Source of the DNA: RGIG7300 sp045657645
GTDB taxonomy: Bacteria > Bacillota > Clostridia > Oscillospirales > CAG-272
DNA: 18,537 nucleotides
NCBI GenBank assembly: GCA_045657645.1
Contig: JAZOTL010000133.1
Coordinates: 1 to 18,537, forward strand
Reading direction: 5' to 3'
Shown: piece by piece, positions 1 through 7,832 of the stretch
Position numbering within the stretch: the stretch's first letter is position 1
How the letters are laid out: every line of letters starts with the position of its first letter
Notes under the pieces: model-generated
What the model was told of the DNA's origin: nothing
What the model saw: only the letters and a program-made list of their open reading frames with translations
Database searches by the model: none
Program-made: the position numbers and the translations under genes

Positions 1-122
1 TAAAGGCCACCTGCGGTGGGGCTATCATCGCGTGAAGCTTAGTTTAAACTTTGAGTCTGTAGCACGAATATTCAAGTTAGTGCAAACTCATTTATAAAAG
101 TTTTTGCGCCGCTTTTTTCAAA
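1..122. repeat. Left copy of exact 122-bp terminal direct repeat
   Basis: Bases 1-122 are identical to 18416-18537. The repeat starts with a small GC-rich hairpin (GGCCACC/GGTGGGGC region, about 5-22), carries a reverse-oriented copy of the dispersed intergenic repeat core (about 30-105), and ends in a TTTTTTCAAAAA palindrome. Seen directly; that it is an assembly-break repeat and not a biological circle junction is inference from the chromosomal gene content. Confidence 0.95.
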
Positions 123-128
123 AAGCGG
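109..128. repeat. TTTTTTCAAAAA palindrome (9-bp stem)
   Basis: CCGCTTTTT pairs with AAAAAGCGG around a TC loop. It is one of about ten palindromes in the window built on an oligo-T/oligo-A centre with variable short flanks. It sits just outside the left inverted repeat of the DUF559 module. Confidence 0.75.
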
Positions 129-129
129 A

Positions 130-151
130 TGGGAGGTTTTGCACGTTCGCA
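130..151 (+). repeat. Left arm of 22-bp imperfect inverted repeat flanking the DUF559 gene
   Basis: The reverse complement of 130-151 matches 626-647 at 20 of 22 positions (shared core CAAAACCTCCCA plus AACGT). The two arms bracket the DUF559 gene and almost nothing else, defining a 518-bp unit. No target-site duplication is visible outside the arms. Confidence 0.7.
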
Positions 152-216
152 TATAAAATAAGCGAATAACACTAACAAAAAATTAAAGTCAAATAAAACG
201 AAAGTCTTGTAAGTAA

Positions 217-603
217 ATGAATACAAGCCGAAAAAACAATATAAAGCAAAAAAATACTGCAAGATATTTAAGAAAAAATATGACACCGGAGGAAAAGCAC
301 CTTTGGTATGATTATTTAAGCAAATATCCTGTAAAGTTTTTAAGACAAAAGATTATAGACAACTATATAGTCGATTTTTATTGCCACGATGCAAGATTGG
401 TAATAGAAATAGACGGAATACAGCATACCTTTCCCAATGAAGAAGAAAGGGATGCCGAGAGAACAAAAGCAATAGAACAAAGAAATCTGTATGTATTAAG
501 AATATCAAACGAAGATATTAAAAAAGGTTTTGATGGAGTTTGCAAGCGTATTGATAAAACAGTTAATCAAATAATGTTTGGTTCTGATTATTTTAAAGAG
601 TAA
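217..603 (+). CDS. DUF559 domain protein, Vsr-like endonuclease fold
   Basis: A 128-residue protein of the DUF559 family, which belongs to the PD-(D/E)XK nuclease-like group related to very-short-patch repair endonucleases. Visible family landmarks are LRKNMTPEEKHLWY near residues 18-31, FLRQKIIDNYIVDFYC near 41-56, and the core LVIEIDGIQH near 61-70, whose acidic residues and Q/H fit the catalytic site. The C-terminal YVLRISNEDI strand also fits the family, and the length is normal. The ATG at 217 has only a weak ribosome-binding site upstream. It is the only plus-strand gene left of the origin and stands alone among dispersed repeats, enclosed by a 22-bp inverted repeat, which suggests that the gene moves or spreads as a unit. 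The biological role of DUF559 proteins is not established; nuclease activity is inferred from the fold. Confidence 0.88.
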   Translation: MNTSRKNNIKQKNTARYLRKNMTPEEKHLWYDYLSKYPVKFLRQKIIDNYIVDFYCHDARLVIEIDGIQHTFPNEEERDAERTKAIEQRNLYVLRISNEDIKKGFDGVCKRIDKTVNQIMFGSDYFKE

Positions 604-625
604 CTGCTGAATTTTACGTTTCGGT

Positions 626-647
626 TGCAAACGTACAAAACCTCCCA
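626..647 (-). repeat. Right arm of 22-bp imperfect inverted repeat flanking the DUF559 gene
   Basis: Partner of 130-151 (20/22 identical as reverse complement). It begins 22 nt after the DUF559 stop codon. The sequence changes character on its right, running into GC-rich hairpins and repeat-core sequence. Confidence 0.7.
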
Positions 648-940
648 CCACTACCGTCGAGAACCCCAAAACTCATTTCATTCGTTTCGGGGACCCCGAC
701 TGTGGTCCCCCCTCCTTTAGGCAAGGAGGGCTTGGGTTTGTGCGAACTTTAATTTTCGTGCCACAAGTGACCGGTCAAATCAAAACCCCACGCGAGGACA
801 AAAGTTTTTGCCAAGCTTTTTTCAAAAAGCGGCACCGCAGGTGGTTGAAAAAGCGAGACCAAAACTTTTATGAATGGGTTTGTGCTAAGGGCTTATTTTG
901 TTCCCGAAATTATTCTCTTTTCACTCTTCTCTTATAACTA
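648..940. repeat. Repeat-filled intergenic stretch
   Basis: This gene-free stretch is a mosaic. It holds a GGGGACC/GGTCCCC hairpin (689-710), a CCCTCCTT/AAGGAGGG hairpin (710-730), a copy of the dispersed repeat core (about 734-794, ending CCCCACGCG), a TTTTTTCAAAAA palindrome (815-830), and a partial second core (about 858-906, starting ACCAAAACTTTTAT). The open frame across 740-937 is built from repeat sequence and is not called as a gene. Confidence 0.75.
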
Positions 941-980
941 AAATAAAAAACCGTCCTCGTGTGAGGACGGTTTTATTATT
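941..980 (-). terminator. Strong hairpin terminator at the end of the recA-recX-rimO-pgsA run
   Basis: Perfect stem AAAACCGTCCTC / GAGGACGGTTTT with a GTGT loop (947-974). Read on the minus strand it is followed by a T-rich tract, as expected for an intrinsic terminator of the operon ending at pgsA. It is also T-rich on the plus strand, so it may work in both directions. Confidence 0.88.
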
Positions 981-1054
981 TTAACTTATAGAAAATTTCT
1001 TCACATCGGGCATCTGCCTATGCAGTTATTTGCAAATATGATTCCCGATTTTGG

Positions 1055-1073
1055 AAGCGGCAACTTGCCGCTT
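1055..1073 (-). other. Hairpin overlapping the pgsA stop codon
   Basis: AAGCGGCAA and TTGCCGCTT form a perfect inverted repeat around a single base, directly at the pgsA stop. There is no T tract after it on the minus strand, so it may protect the mRNA end or impede ribosome run-off, and does not look like a terminator. The role is inference. Confidence 0.5.
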
Positions 1074-1659
1074 ATTTATTGGGGTCCATATGGGGCCAAT
1101 ATGCCACAAGGTAATTTACACCTGACCATACGGTCATAATTACGGTAGCAGCAAGGAACACATAGCTTATGATGTTATTTGTCATAGGCAGGAATGCAGG
1201 CTCAAGGATAAGCACAAGCATAGTAAATATCTGTGAAACGGTTTTGCACTTGCCAAGCCAGTTAGCTGCAACAACTATCTTTGCATTGCCGGAAACCACA
1301 AGGCGCATTGAAGTTACCGCAAGCTCACGCAGGATTATAACGAATACAGCCCAGGTAAGCACACGGCAGTAGAGGTCACCGCGGGCAGGTGCCACGCTTA
1401 CAAGAGCCACAAGGCCGCCGATAACCATAACCTTATCTGCCAAGGGGTCAAGGAACTTACCAAAGTCGGTAATAAGGTTATATTTTCTTGCTATCTTTCC
1501 GTCAAGCATATCGGTAAGTGCGGTAAGGGCAAATATTACAGCCGCCACAACTGCAGATACCTTTGCGCCAAGCAGCTCGGGAAAGATAATAAAGAACATA
1601 AAGAAGGGGATCATACAAACCCTTAAAAGGGTAAGCTTATTAGGTAAATTCATTTTCAT
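1072..1659 (-). CDS. pgsA: CDP-diacylglycerol--glycerol-3-phosphate 3-phosphatidyltransferase
   Basis: PgsA makes phosphatidylglycerol phosphate from CDP-diacylglycerol and glycerol-3-phosphate, the committed step to phosphatidylglycerol, in the cytoplasmic membrane. The 195-residue length is typical. The complete CDP-alcohol phosphotransferase signature is visible: D50, D53, G54, A57, R58, G67, D71 and D75 (DMLDGKIAR ... GKFLDPLAD). The N-terminal NLPNKLTLLRVCMIP and several hydrophobic helices fit the family. The start ATG overlaps the rimO stop by 4 nt (ATGA at 1656-1659), so it is probably coupled to rimO translation. It is the last gene of the run and is followed by a hairpin terminator at 941-980. 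The rimO-pgsA pairing near recA is common in Bacillota. Confidence 0.95.
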   Translation of the reverse strand: MKMNLPNKLTLLRVCMIPFFMFFIIFPELLGAKVSAVVAAVIFALTALTDMLDGKIARKYNLITDFGKFLDPLADKVMVIGGLVALVSVAPARGDLYCRVLTWAVFVIILRELAVTSMRLVVSGNAKIVVAANWLGKCKTVSQIFTMLVLILEPAFLPMTNNIISYVFLAATVIMTVWSGVNYLVAYWPHMDPNK

Positions 1660-2993
1660 ACTTCTGTCGCCTCTCCAATAAGATCATAGTCAAGCACCTG
1701 CGTTATCTCAACGGTAACGAACTCACCGTCCTGCAGTCTGCGCCTGCTTGTAAAATAAATTTTTCCGTCAATTTCGGGCGCATCGGCATAGCTTCTGCCA
1801 AAATACGCCTCGGATACGGGGTCATAGCCCTCGCACAGAACCTTTAAAAAGCTTCCAAGCTTTGAATTGTTATATTCATCAGCCACGCTCATCTGCTTTT
1901 TCATCAAAAGATCAGCGCGGTCAAGCTTTTCCTGCTCATCTATCTGGTCGGGCAGGTTAAAGGCAGGGGTGCCTTCCTCACGGGAATAAGCAAAGGCGCC
2001 AAAACGCTCGAACTTTGCCTCACCTAAAAACTCGCACAGCTCTTCAAGCTGTTCGGGTGTTTCACCGGGGAAGCCTGCTATTGCTGTGGTGCGGATAACT
2101 ATACCCGGCACGCCCTCACGCAAACGCTTTATTGCGTCCTTGATCACAGCGCTTCCGCCGTGGCGGTTCATACGGCGCAGTACCTCGTCATTTATATGCT
2201 GTATGGGAAGGTCTATATACTTAACCACCCTATCGTTATCCCTTAACTGTGCCACAAGCTCGTCTGTTATCTTATCGGGATAGCAGTACAAAATGCGTAT
2301 CCAAGGGATATCGGTTTCCTCTGCAAGCCTTTGCAAAAGCTGGGCCAGCTTATATTCGCCGTAGATATCCTCGCCGTAACGGGTTGTATCCTGTGCTACA
2401 ACTACCAGCTCCTTTATACCAAGCCTGTCAAGGTCCTTTGCTTCTGCTATAATATCCTCCATAGGTCTGCTGCGGAAGGGACCTCTTATATCGGGAATAG
2501 CGCAGTAGGTGCAACGGTTGTCACAGCCTTCGGCAATTTTTATGTAAGCGTAGCTTGAAGGAGTGGTAACAACTCTTTCACCGCCAAGCTTTAACTCTTC
2601 AGGCTCTTTTACAGAAATAAAGCCCTGCTCGCCCTTTTCCACACTTTCAACAGCCTTAACTATATCGTGTATGGAGTTAACGCCCAAAATTGCATCAACC
2701 TCGGGCAGGCTTTCAAAAATCTCTGCCTTATATCTCTGGGGCAGACAGCCTGTAACAACTATACCCTTGAGATTTCTGTTATCCTTAAGCCAAGCAACGT
2801 CTAAAATGTTGTCTATGGCTTCCTTTTTTGCGCTTTCGATAAAGGCGCAAGTGTTTACAACGATTATATCCGCCTCAAAATCCTCTGCCACTATCTCGTA
2901 GCCTGCATCCACCAAAAGCTTCAGCATTATCTCTGTATCAAGCTGATTTTTGGGGCATCCGAGGGATATAAATCCTACCTTTGCTTTACTCAT
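1656..2993 (-). CDS. rimO: Ribosomal protein S12 methylthiotransferase RimO
   Basis: RimO is a radical-SAM enzyme with two iron-sulfur clusters that methylthiolates an aspartate of ribosomal protein S12. With the ATG at 2993 the product is 445 residues, normal for the family. The N-terminal UPF0004 domain shows its three cluster cysteines, C13 (SLGCPKNQ), C49 (VNTCAF) and C83 (VTGCLPQ). The radical-SAM CxxxCxxC motif is C157, C161, C164 (GCDNRCTYC). The C-terminal end fits a TRAM domain. SLGCPKNQxDTE is the version typical of RimO and not of MiaB. The frame is also open to a TTG at 3014, but the ATG is the better start because it aligns with family N-termini and gives an 8-nt overlap with recX (ATGAGTAA). 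Confidence 0.95.
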   Translation of the reverse strand: MSKAKVGFISLGCPKNQLDTEIMLKLLVDAGYEIVAEDFEADIIVVNTCAFIESAKKEAIDNILDVAWLKDNRNLKGIVVTGCLPQRYKAEIFESLPEVDAILGVNSIHDIVKAVESVEKGEQGFISVKEPEELKLGGERVVTTPSSYAYIKIAEGCDNRCTYCAIPDIRGPFRSRPMEDIIAEAKDLDRLGIKELVVVAQDTTRYGEDIYGEYKLAQLLQRLAEETDIPWIRILYCYPDKITDELVAQLRDNDRVVKYIDLPIQHINDEVLRRMNRHGGSAVIKDAIKRLREGVPGIVIRTTAIAGFPGETPEQLEELCEFLGEAKFERFGAFAYSREEGTPAFNLPDQIDEQEKLDRADLLMKKQMSVADEYNNSKLGSFLKVLCEGYDPVSEAYFGRSYADAPEIDGKIYFTSRRRLQDGEFVTVEITQVLDYDLIGEATEV

Positions 2994-3462
2994 CTTCCTC
3001 GTATTCTTCCTCAATTATACTGTATGCCGCCTTAATATCGCTGTAGCGAAAGCCGTATCGCAAAAGGGCGGCGTTAAGCTTTTCACGGTCGGCATAGCGG
3101 TTCTTTGTTTGCAGGATGCGCTTTGCGCAGTTGCGGGCAAAATCTATCTCCGAAAAGTCAAGCTCGGAAATAATATCACGGGAAACGCCCTTGTTATATA
3201 GCTCCTGCACTATCCTCTGCTTGCCGTAAAGCTTTGCGTTTGCAATGCGCTCCATTGCGTTTTCGGCAAGGCGGCGATCGTTTAGATAACCCTTGCGCTT
3301 TGCATACTCTACCGCAAAATCCACCTCATCCTCACTGTATCCCTTGCGAAAAAGCTTTTCACGAAGCTTTTTTTCGGTATTATCGGCATAGTCAAGGATG
3401 TTTAAGGCACTGCGGGTCGCTTTTTTGTGTCCCGTTGGGATATCATTAATCACTAAGGTCAC
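2986..3462 (-). CDS. recX: Regulatory protein RecX
   Basis: RecX binds RecA filaments and modulates their assembly and activity. The 158-residue protein shows the three-helix repeats of the family: ALNILDYADNTEKKLREKL near 19-37, the GYLNDRRLAENA segment near 58-69, and LYGKQRIVQELYNKGV near 78-93. It follows recA directly, the usual place for recX. No ATG is available in frame: the start is a GTG at 3462 (17-nt overlap with recA) or a GTG at 3453 (8-nt overlap). Translation therefore probably depends on coupling to recA. Its own stop overlaps the rimO start as ATGAGTAA. Confidence 0.92.
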   Translation of the reverse strand: MTLVINDIPTGHKKATRSALNILDYADNTEKKLREKLFRKGYSEDEVDFAVEYAKRKGYLNDRRLAENAMERIANAKLYGKQRIVQELYNKGVSRDIISELDFSEIDFARNCAKRILQTKNRYADREKLNAALLRYGFRYSDIKAAYSIIEEEYEEDE

Positions 3463-4552
3463 CCAAGGTTATTTCAAAATCGTCATCATCGTCAAGAAGC
3501 GAGGTATCTGCCTCTTCGTTATCAAGGTTGTCCTTCTGCGCCTTGATCTTTTCTTCAAGCTCTGCCATAAGCGCTTCATCTTCCTCGATTATAGCTCTTA
3601 CCTTGTCCTTACCCTGTCCAAGGCGTTCACCGTTGTAGGAGAACCAAGAGCCACTCTTTTCGATAATTTCAAGGGCAACAGCCATTTCAATTATCTCGCT
3701 TGACTTGGAAATGCCCTTACCGTAAAGCAGGTCAAACTCTGCAACCTTGAAGGGGGGAGCAACCTTGTTCTTTACAACCTTTACCTTAACGTGGTTACCG
3801 TACATTTCGGTACCTACCTTTAAGGTTTCGGTCTTTCTTACGTCAAGACGTACAGAGGAGTAGAACTTAAGGGCTCTACCACCGGGGGTAACCTCGGGGT
3901 TACCGTACATTACGCCAACCTTTTCACGAAGCTGGTTGATAAAGATTACTATACAGTTGGTTTTTGCAATAGAGCCGGAAAGCTTACGCAATGCCTGGGA
4001 CATAAGGCGCGCCTGTACACCAACGTGGGATGCGCCCATATCACCGTCAATTTCCTGCTGGGGAACAAGGGCGGCAACAGAGTCTACTACCACAACGTCT
4101 ATAGCGCCGCTGCGTACAAGGGCATCGGTTATCTCCAGCGCCTGCTCACCGCTATCGGGCTGTGAAACAAGCAGGTCGTCAATATCAACGCCTATAGCCT
4201 TTGCATATACAGGGTCAAGTGCGTGCTCTGCGTCTATAAATGCCGCCTGACCGCCAACCTTTTGTACCTCTGCCACAACGTGAAGTGCAACGGTGGTCTT
4301 ACCCGAAGATTCGGGTCCGTATATCTCTACTATTCTTCCTCTGGGAAGTCCGCCTATTCCAAGCGCCATATCAAGTCCCAAGGAACCTGTGGAAACAGCG
4401 CTTACGTTCATATCATTATTTTCGCCAAGGCGCATAATAGCACCCTTGCCGTATGCCTTTGTTATGCTTGCAAGCGCAGTATCAAGGGCTTTCTTCTTCT
4501 CAGCTGTGCCTTCGTGTGCCACAACAGCCTTCTTCGTTGCCTTTGTTGCCAT
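3446..4552 (-). CDS. recA: Recombinase RecA
   Basis: RecA is the DNA-strand-exchange ATPase of homologous recombination and the co-protease of the SOS response. The 368 residues include Walker A GPESSGKTT (79-87), Walker B VVVVDSVAAL (about 153-162), the L2 DNA-binding loop region starting NQLREKVGVMYGNPE (206 onward) and an acidic, Asp-rich C-terminal tail. The N-terminus has a slightly long Lys/Ala-rich extension before the usual KALDTALASITKAYGKG. The start ATG is preceded by GGGAAAGGATAAAGAT, a good ribosome-binding site. recX, rimO and pgsA follow with overlaps. No canonical GAAC-N4-GTTC LexA box is seen upstream; the leader instead contains a repeat-type palindrome. Confidence 0.99.
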   Translation of the reverse strand: MATKATKKAVVAHEGTAEKKKALDTALASITKAYGKGAIMRLGENNDMNVSAVSTGSLGLDMALGIGGLPRGRIVEIYGPESSGKTTVALHVVAEVQKVGGQAAFIDAEHALDPVYAKAIGVDIDDLLVSQPDSGEQALEITDALVRSGAIDVVVVDSVAALVPQQEIDGDMGASHVGVQARLMSQALRKLSGSIAKTNCIVIFINQLREKVGVMYGNPEVTPGGRALKFYSSVRLDVRKTETLKVGTEMYGNHVKVKVVKNKVAPPFKVAEFDLLYGKGISKSSEIIEMAVALEIIEKSGSWFSYNGERLGQGKDKVRAIIEEDEALMAELEEKIKAQKDNLDNEEADTSLLDDDDDFEITLGDLSD

Positions 4553-4567
4553 ATCTTTATCCTTTCC

Positions 4568-4591
4568 CCCACTTTTTTGAAAAAAAGTGGG
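4568..4591 (-). repeat. Palindrome in the recA leader
   Basis: CCCACTTTTTT pairs with AAAAAAGTGGG (11 bp, loop GA). It lies 16 nt upstream of the recA ATG, partly beside the ribosome-binding site. It belongs to the dispersed oligo-T/oligo-A palindromes. Because it could fold in the recA mRNA leader it could affect transcription into recA or ribosome access; that is inference. Confidence 0.6.
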
Positions 4592-4592
4592 T

Positions 4593-4670
4593 CAAAAAAC
4601 TTTAATAATTGGTTTGTACTGACTTTAAGTTTCGTGCGACGAACTTTATGTTTTAATTAAACTCCACGCC
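4593..4670 (+). repeat. Dispersed intergenic repeat core, recA upstream copy
   Basis: About 78 bp running from CAAAAAACTTTAATAATTGG through TTTCGTGCGACGAAC to AACTCCACGCC. Related copies lie at about 30-105 (reverse), 734-794, 11112-11172, 11211-11288 and 18345-18400 (reverse). Common landmarks are an AAACTTTAATAAT start, a central TTCGTGC and a CNCCACGC or CTTCACGC end. A palindrome lies on either side (4568-4591 and 4674-4687). The copy fills most of the gyrA-operon to recA gap, so any recA promoter must lie in or beside it. Confidence 0.7.
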
Positions 4671-4693
4671 TCCGCTTTTGAAAAAGCTGGTGG

Positions 4694-5335
4694 TTAATAG
4701 GTAGGGGAGTCAAGTCGCCAGCCGTTATCCTGTTTTACAAGGACGATAGCCTCGGTGTTTTTTACGCCGTTGCGCTCTACGGTAAGCTCAACGGTAACCT
4801 TTGAAAAGTGCACCTTTGTAACGGTAGCGCTATCAAAGCTGTAGTTTACCTCGGGCAGGACCCAAGGGGTATTGGTATCGGGGTTAATATCGCAAAGAAG
4901 CTCCCCATTATCACCTTCGGCATAGCGGGGATAGGTTCTTCCAAGCTCCTCGGTAACACCCTCGGTACCCTCAAAGGCGGCATACCTTACAGAGGTATCA
5001 ACGTAGCTTTTGGAATAAACGGCATAGATAGCCGCTTCAAGTTCTGCCTTGGTTTGGTACTTACTGTCGGGTGAAACCTTTCTGTACTGTGCGGCAGTTA
5101 CCCCTTCCAAAACACCGTTTGCATCCTCGGCCGGGCTAAAGCCCTCACCCCAAATTATCTCGTTTATCTCAAGGGATTTGGGAACAAGGTCTGAAAGGAT
5201 CTGTGTAGCTTCTTCCTTTGATATTTTATTTTGGTATTTAAGGGCAAGGTAGCCCGCGGTGGAGATAAGGGCTACGGCCGCCACCACCGCAAGGACTATA
5301 AATATTACCCTATAGTTAGCTTTACTTTTACTCAT
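4694..5335 (-). CDS. Membrane-anchored protein of unknown function
   Basis: The 213-residue product is not one I can assign to a family. Residues 1-8 are basic, residues 9-33 (VIFIVLAVVAAVALISTAGYLAL core) form one strong hydrophobic segment, and the rest is polar. This suggests a signal-anchored protein with its soluble domain outside the cytoplasmic membrane. The soluble part has a helix beginning SKEEATQILSDLVPKSLEINE, and a C-terminal half rich in beta-like strands (VTKVHFSKVTVELTVERNGVKN, ending QDNGWRLDSPTY). That end resembles the small beta-rich domains of extracytoplasmic lipoprotein-type proteins, but no lipobox is present. The start overlaps the gyrA stop by 8 nt in the same ATGAGTAA arrangement as recX/rimO, so it is co-transcribed and coupled with gyrA. 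Confidence 0.82.
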   Translation of the reverse strand: MSKSKANYRVIFIVLAVVAAVALISTAGYLALKYQNKISKEEATQILSDLVPKSLEINEIIWGEGFSPAEDANGVLEGVTAAQYRKVSPDSKYQTKAELEAAIYAVYSKSYVDTSVRYAAFEGTEGVTEELGRTYPRYAEGDNGELLCDINPDTNTPWVLPEVNYSFDSATVTKVHFSKVTVELTVERNGVKNTEAIVLVKQDNGWRLDSPTY

Positions 5336-7817
5336 TTTCCTCTACAGGAGCTCCTTCAACTTCCAAAGCTTCAGCTTCCTCTTCGGTTTCCTTTGCAACC
5401 TTTGCAAAGTTTACTATCTTTGAGCCTTCGGAAATTCTCATAACCTTAACACCGCCCGCACTTCTGGAGTAGGTGGGTATACCCTCAACGCCTGTACGGA
5501 TGATGGTACCGTCATCGGTGATTATCATAATATCCTCGGTTTCGTCAACTGCGGCAATAGCAGCAAGCAGACCTGTTTTATCGGATATCTTATGGCAGCA
5601 AACGCCCTTTGTACCTCTGTTATGAGCAGAGAAGTCCTCAAAATCAGAACGCTTACCGAAGCCCTTTTCGGTTACGGTCATAAGCTGCTTACCCTCTTCA
5701 ACTATGGTAACACCGCGAACAATATCACCCTCTGTAAGCTTAATACCGCGAACGCCACGGGCGGTTCTGCCCATTATTCTTACAGCCTTTTCGTTAAAGC
5801 GAACGGCAAAGCCCTTTTGAGTTGCGATAACTATTTCATCATTACCGCTTGTATGGGCAACAAATACCAGCTCGTCATCATCATCAAGTGTAAGCGCACG
5901 CTTACCGCCCTTGCGCTGATACTCGTATTCGGAAAGGTCGGTACGCTTGATAATACCGTTGCGTGTAACGGTGGTAAGGTATTCACCCTCTTTAAATTCA
6001 GGAATAGCGATACTTGCCGTTACCTTTTCGCCTTCATCAAGCTCAAGTATATTAACGATATTAGTACCCCTTGCGGTTCTGGAAGCCTCGGGTATCTGGT
6101 ACGCCTTTTTGGTTTGAACCTTACCCTTATTTGTAAAGAGCATAAGGTTGGAGTGAGAGGGAATTGCCTGTACGGTTTCCACAAAGTCCTCATCCTTTGT
6201 AACCACGCCTATTATACCCTTACCGCCACGGTTCTGTGCGCTGTAGGTATCACTGGGCAGGCGCTTAATGTAGCCGCGGTGGCTCATTGTGATAACGCAG
6301 GTGTGCTTTTCGATAAGGTCTTCAAGGAGAATATCGTCATAAGCCGCAATTATCTCGGTCTTACGCTCGTCACCGAACTTCTTCTTTGTTTCAAGAAGCT
6401 CTTCCTTTATTATCTGCTTAACTCTGTTTTCATCAGCAATAATTGCCTTAAACTCTGCAATCATTGCATGGAGCTCTGCAAGTCTTTCCTCTATCTTCTT
6501 TCTTTCAAGACCGGAAAGACGGCCGAGAGTCATTTCTACTATAGCCTGTGCCTGAATATCGGTAAGGCCGAACTTTTCCATAAGCTTTGCCTTGGCATCG
6601 GGTATGGATGCGCTGCTGCGGATAATATTGATAACCTCGTCAATATTATCAATAGCAATCTTCTGACCCTCACGGATATGAGCCTCGTGCTCTGCCTTTT
6701 TAAGATCAAACTTAACACGGCGCACGATAACGTCTTCCTGATGTCTTATATAATGCTCAAGGATCTCCTTTAAGCCCAGTGTTTTAGGCTCGCCGTTAAC
6801 CAGCACCAGCATATTGATGGCGCAAGTGTCCTGAAGCTGTGTATACTTATAAAGCTGATTTAAGATTATCTGGCCGTTGGCATCATGCTTTAAGTCTATA
6901 ACTATGCGGATACCGTCCATATCGCTTTCATCGCGGATATCGCGGATACCCTCAACGCGCTTGTCCTTAACAAGGTTGTATATCTGCTCAACCATTGTCT
7001 GCTTGTTAACCATATAGGGTATCTCGGTAACAACAATGCGGCGCTTGTCCTCATCTACCTCTGCCTTTGAACGAACGCTTACTCTGCCGCGACCGGTGGT
7101 GTAAGCTTCAATTATTCCCGAAGAACCGTAAATGGTAGCACCTGTGGGGAAGTCCGGGCCCTTTATATGCTCCATAAGGTCGGCAACGGTTGCATCAGGG
7201 TTGTCTATAAGACAGATGGTACCGTCAATTACCTCGTTTAAGTTGTGGGTAGGAACGTTAGTTGCCATACCTACCGCAATACCAACAGAACCGTTTACCA
7301 AAAGGTTGGGGAAACGGGAGGGAAGCACTACGGGTTCCTTTAATTTATTATCAAAGTTAGGGGCAAAATCAACTACCTCTTTTTCTATATCCTCAAGCAT
7401 AAGATTTGCCATTTTGGACATACGAGCCTCGGTATAACGGTAAGCCGCCGCCTTATCGCCGTCTACGTTACCAAAGTTACCCTGACCCTCTACAAGGGTA
7501 TAACGCAGGGAGAAGTCCTGTGCAAGTCTTACCATTGAATCGTAAACCGCAGAGTCACCGTGGGGATGATATCTACCAAGCACGTTACCAACTGTGGTAG
7601 CCGACTTACGGAAGGGCTTATCATATGTGAGATGATCCTCATACATTGCGTAAAGGATACGTCTGTGAACGGGCTTTAAACCGTCACGCACATCGGGAAG
7701 AGCTCTGGACGTGATAACGCTCATAGAGTACTGAATAAAGGAGTTCTTTACCTCTTTACCCATATCTACATCCAGTATCTTCTGATTGCTGAAGTCGTAG
7801 TTCTTTTCTCTTTCCAT
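5328..7817 (-). CDS. gyrA: DNA gyrase subunit A
   Basis: GyrA carries the DNA-cleaving tyrosine of the A2B2 gyrase that introduces negative supercoils. The 829-residue length is normal. The cleavage tyrosine is Y128 (AAAYRYTEARM). The quinolone-resistance region reads HPHGDSAVYD, with S89 and D93 equivalent to E. coli S83 and D87, so it has the wild-type, quinolone-sensitive residues. The C-terminal pinwheel domain begins near the TCVITMSHRGYIKRL segment, followed by a GyrA-box-like QNRGGKG that differs from the usual QRRGGKG at position 2. The protein ends in an acidic tail. The ATG at 7817 has upstream purine-rich sequence and lies 15 nt after the sugar-kinase stop. Confidence 0.99.
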   Translation of the reverse strand: MEREKNYDFSNQKILDVDMGKEVKNSFIQYSMSVITSRALPDVRDGLKPVHRRILYAMYEDHLTYDKPFRKSATTVGNVLGRYHPHGDSAVYDSMVRLAQDFSLRYTLVEGQGNFGNVDGDKAAAYRYTEARMSKMANLMLEDIEKEVVDFAPNFDNKLKEPVVLPSRFPNLLVNGSVGIAVGMATNVPTHNLNEVIDGTICLIDNPDATVADLMEHIKGPDFPTGATIYGSSGIIEAYTTGRGRVSVRSKAEVDEDKRRIVVTEIPYMVNKQTMVEQIYNLVKDKRVEGIRDIRDESDMDGIRIVIDLKHDANGQIILNQLYKYTQLQDTCAINMLVLVNGEPKTLGLKEILEHYIRHQEDVIVRRVKFDLKKAEHEAHIREGQKIAIDNIDEVINIIRSSASIPDAKAKLMEKFGLTDIQAQAIVEMTLGRLSGLERKKIEERLAELHAMIAEFKAIIADENRVKQIIKEELLETKKKFGDERKTEIIAAYDDILLEDLIEKHTCVITMSHRGYIKRLPSDTYSAQNRGGKGIIGVVTKDEDFVETVQAIPSHSNLMLFTNKGKVQTKKAYQIPEASRTARGTNIVNILELDEGEKVTASIAIPEFKEGEYLTTVTRNGIIKRTDLSEYEYQRKGGKRALTLDDDDELVFVAHTSGNDEIVIATQKGFAVRFNEKAVRIMGRTARGVRGIKLTEGDIVRGVTIVEEGKQLMTVTEKGFGKRSDFEDFSAHNRGTKGVCCHKISDKTGLLAAIAAVDETEDIMIITDDGTIIRTGVEGIPTYSRSAGGVKVMRISEGSKIVNFAKVAKETEEEAEALEVEGAPVEENE

Positions 7818-7832
7818 TTTACACCATAATCC

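Noticed and set aside
740..937. 65-residue open frame on the plus strand
   Set aside because: It is made of repeat core and a palindrome, has no ribosome-binding site and no recognisable protein features.
2994..3014. Upstream TTG start for rimO
   Set aside because: It adds seven residues not typical of RimO and lengthens the overlap with recX; the ATG at 2993 fits family N-termini.
4641..4654. GAACTTTATGTTTT upstream of recA resembling a LexA box
   Set aside because: The spacing and right half do not fit GAAC-N4-GTTC, and the bases are part of the dispersed repeat core found at other, non-SOS loci.
5592..6773. 393-residue plus-strand open frame opposite gyrA
   Set aside because: Antisense shadow of a fully conserved gyrA; the translated sequence has no domain and is Cys/Leu/Asn-rich as expected of a reversed frame.
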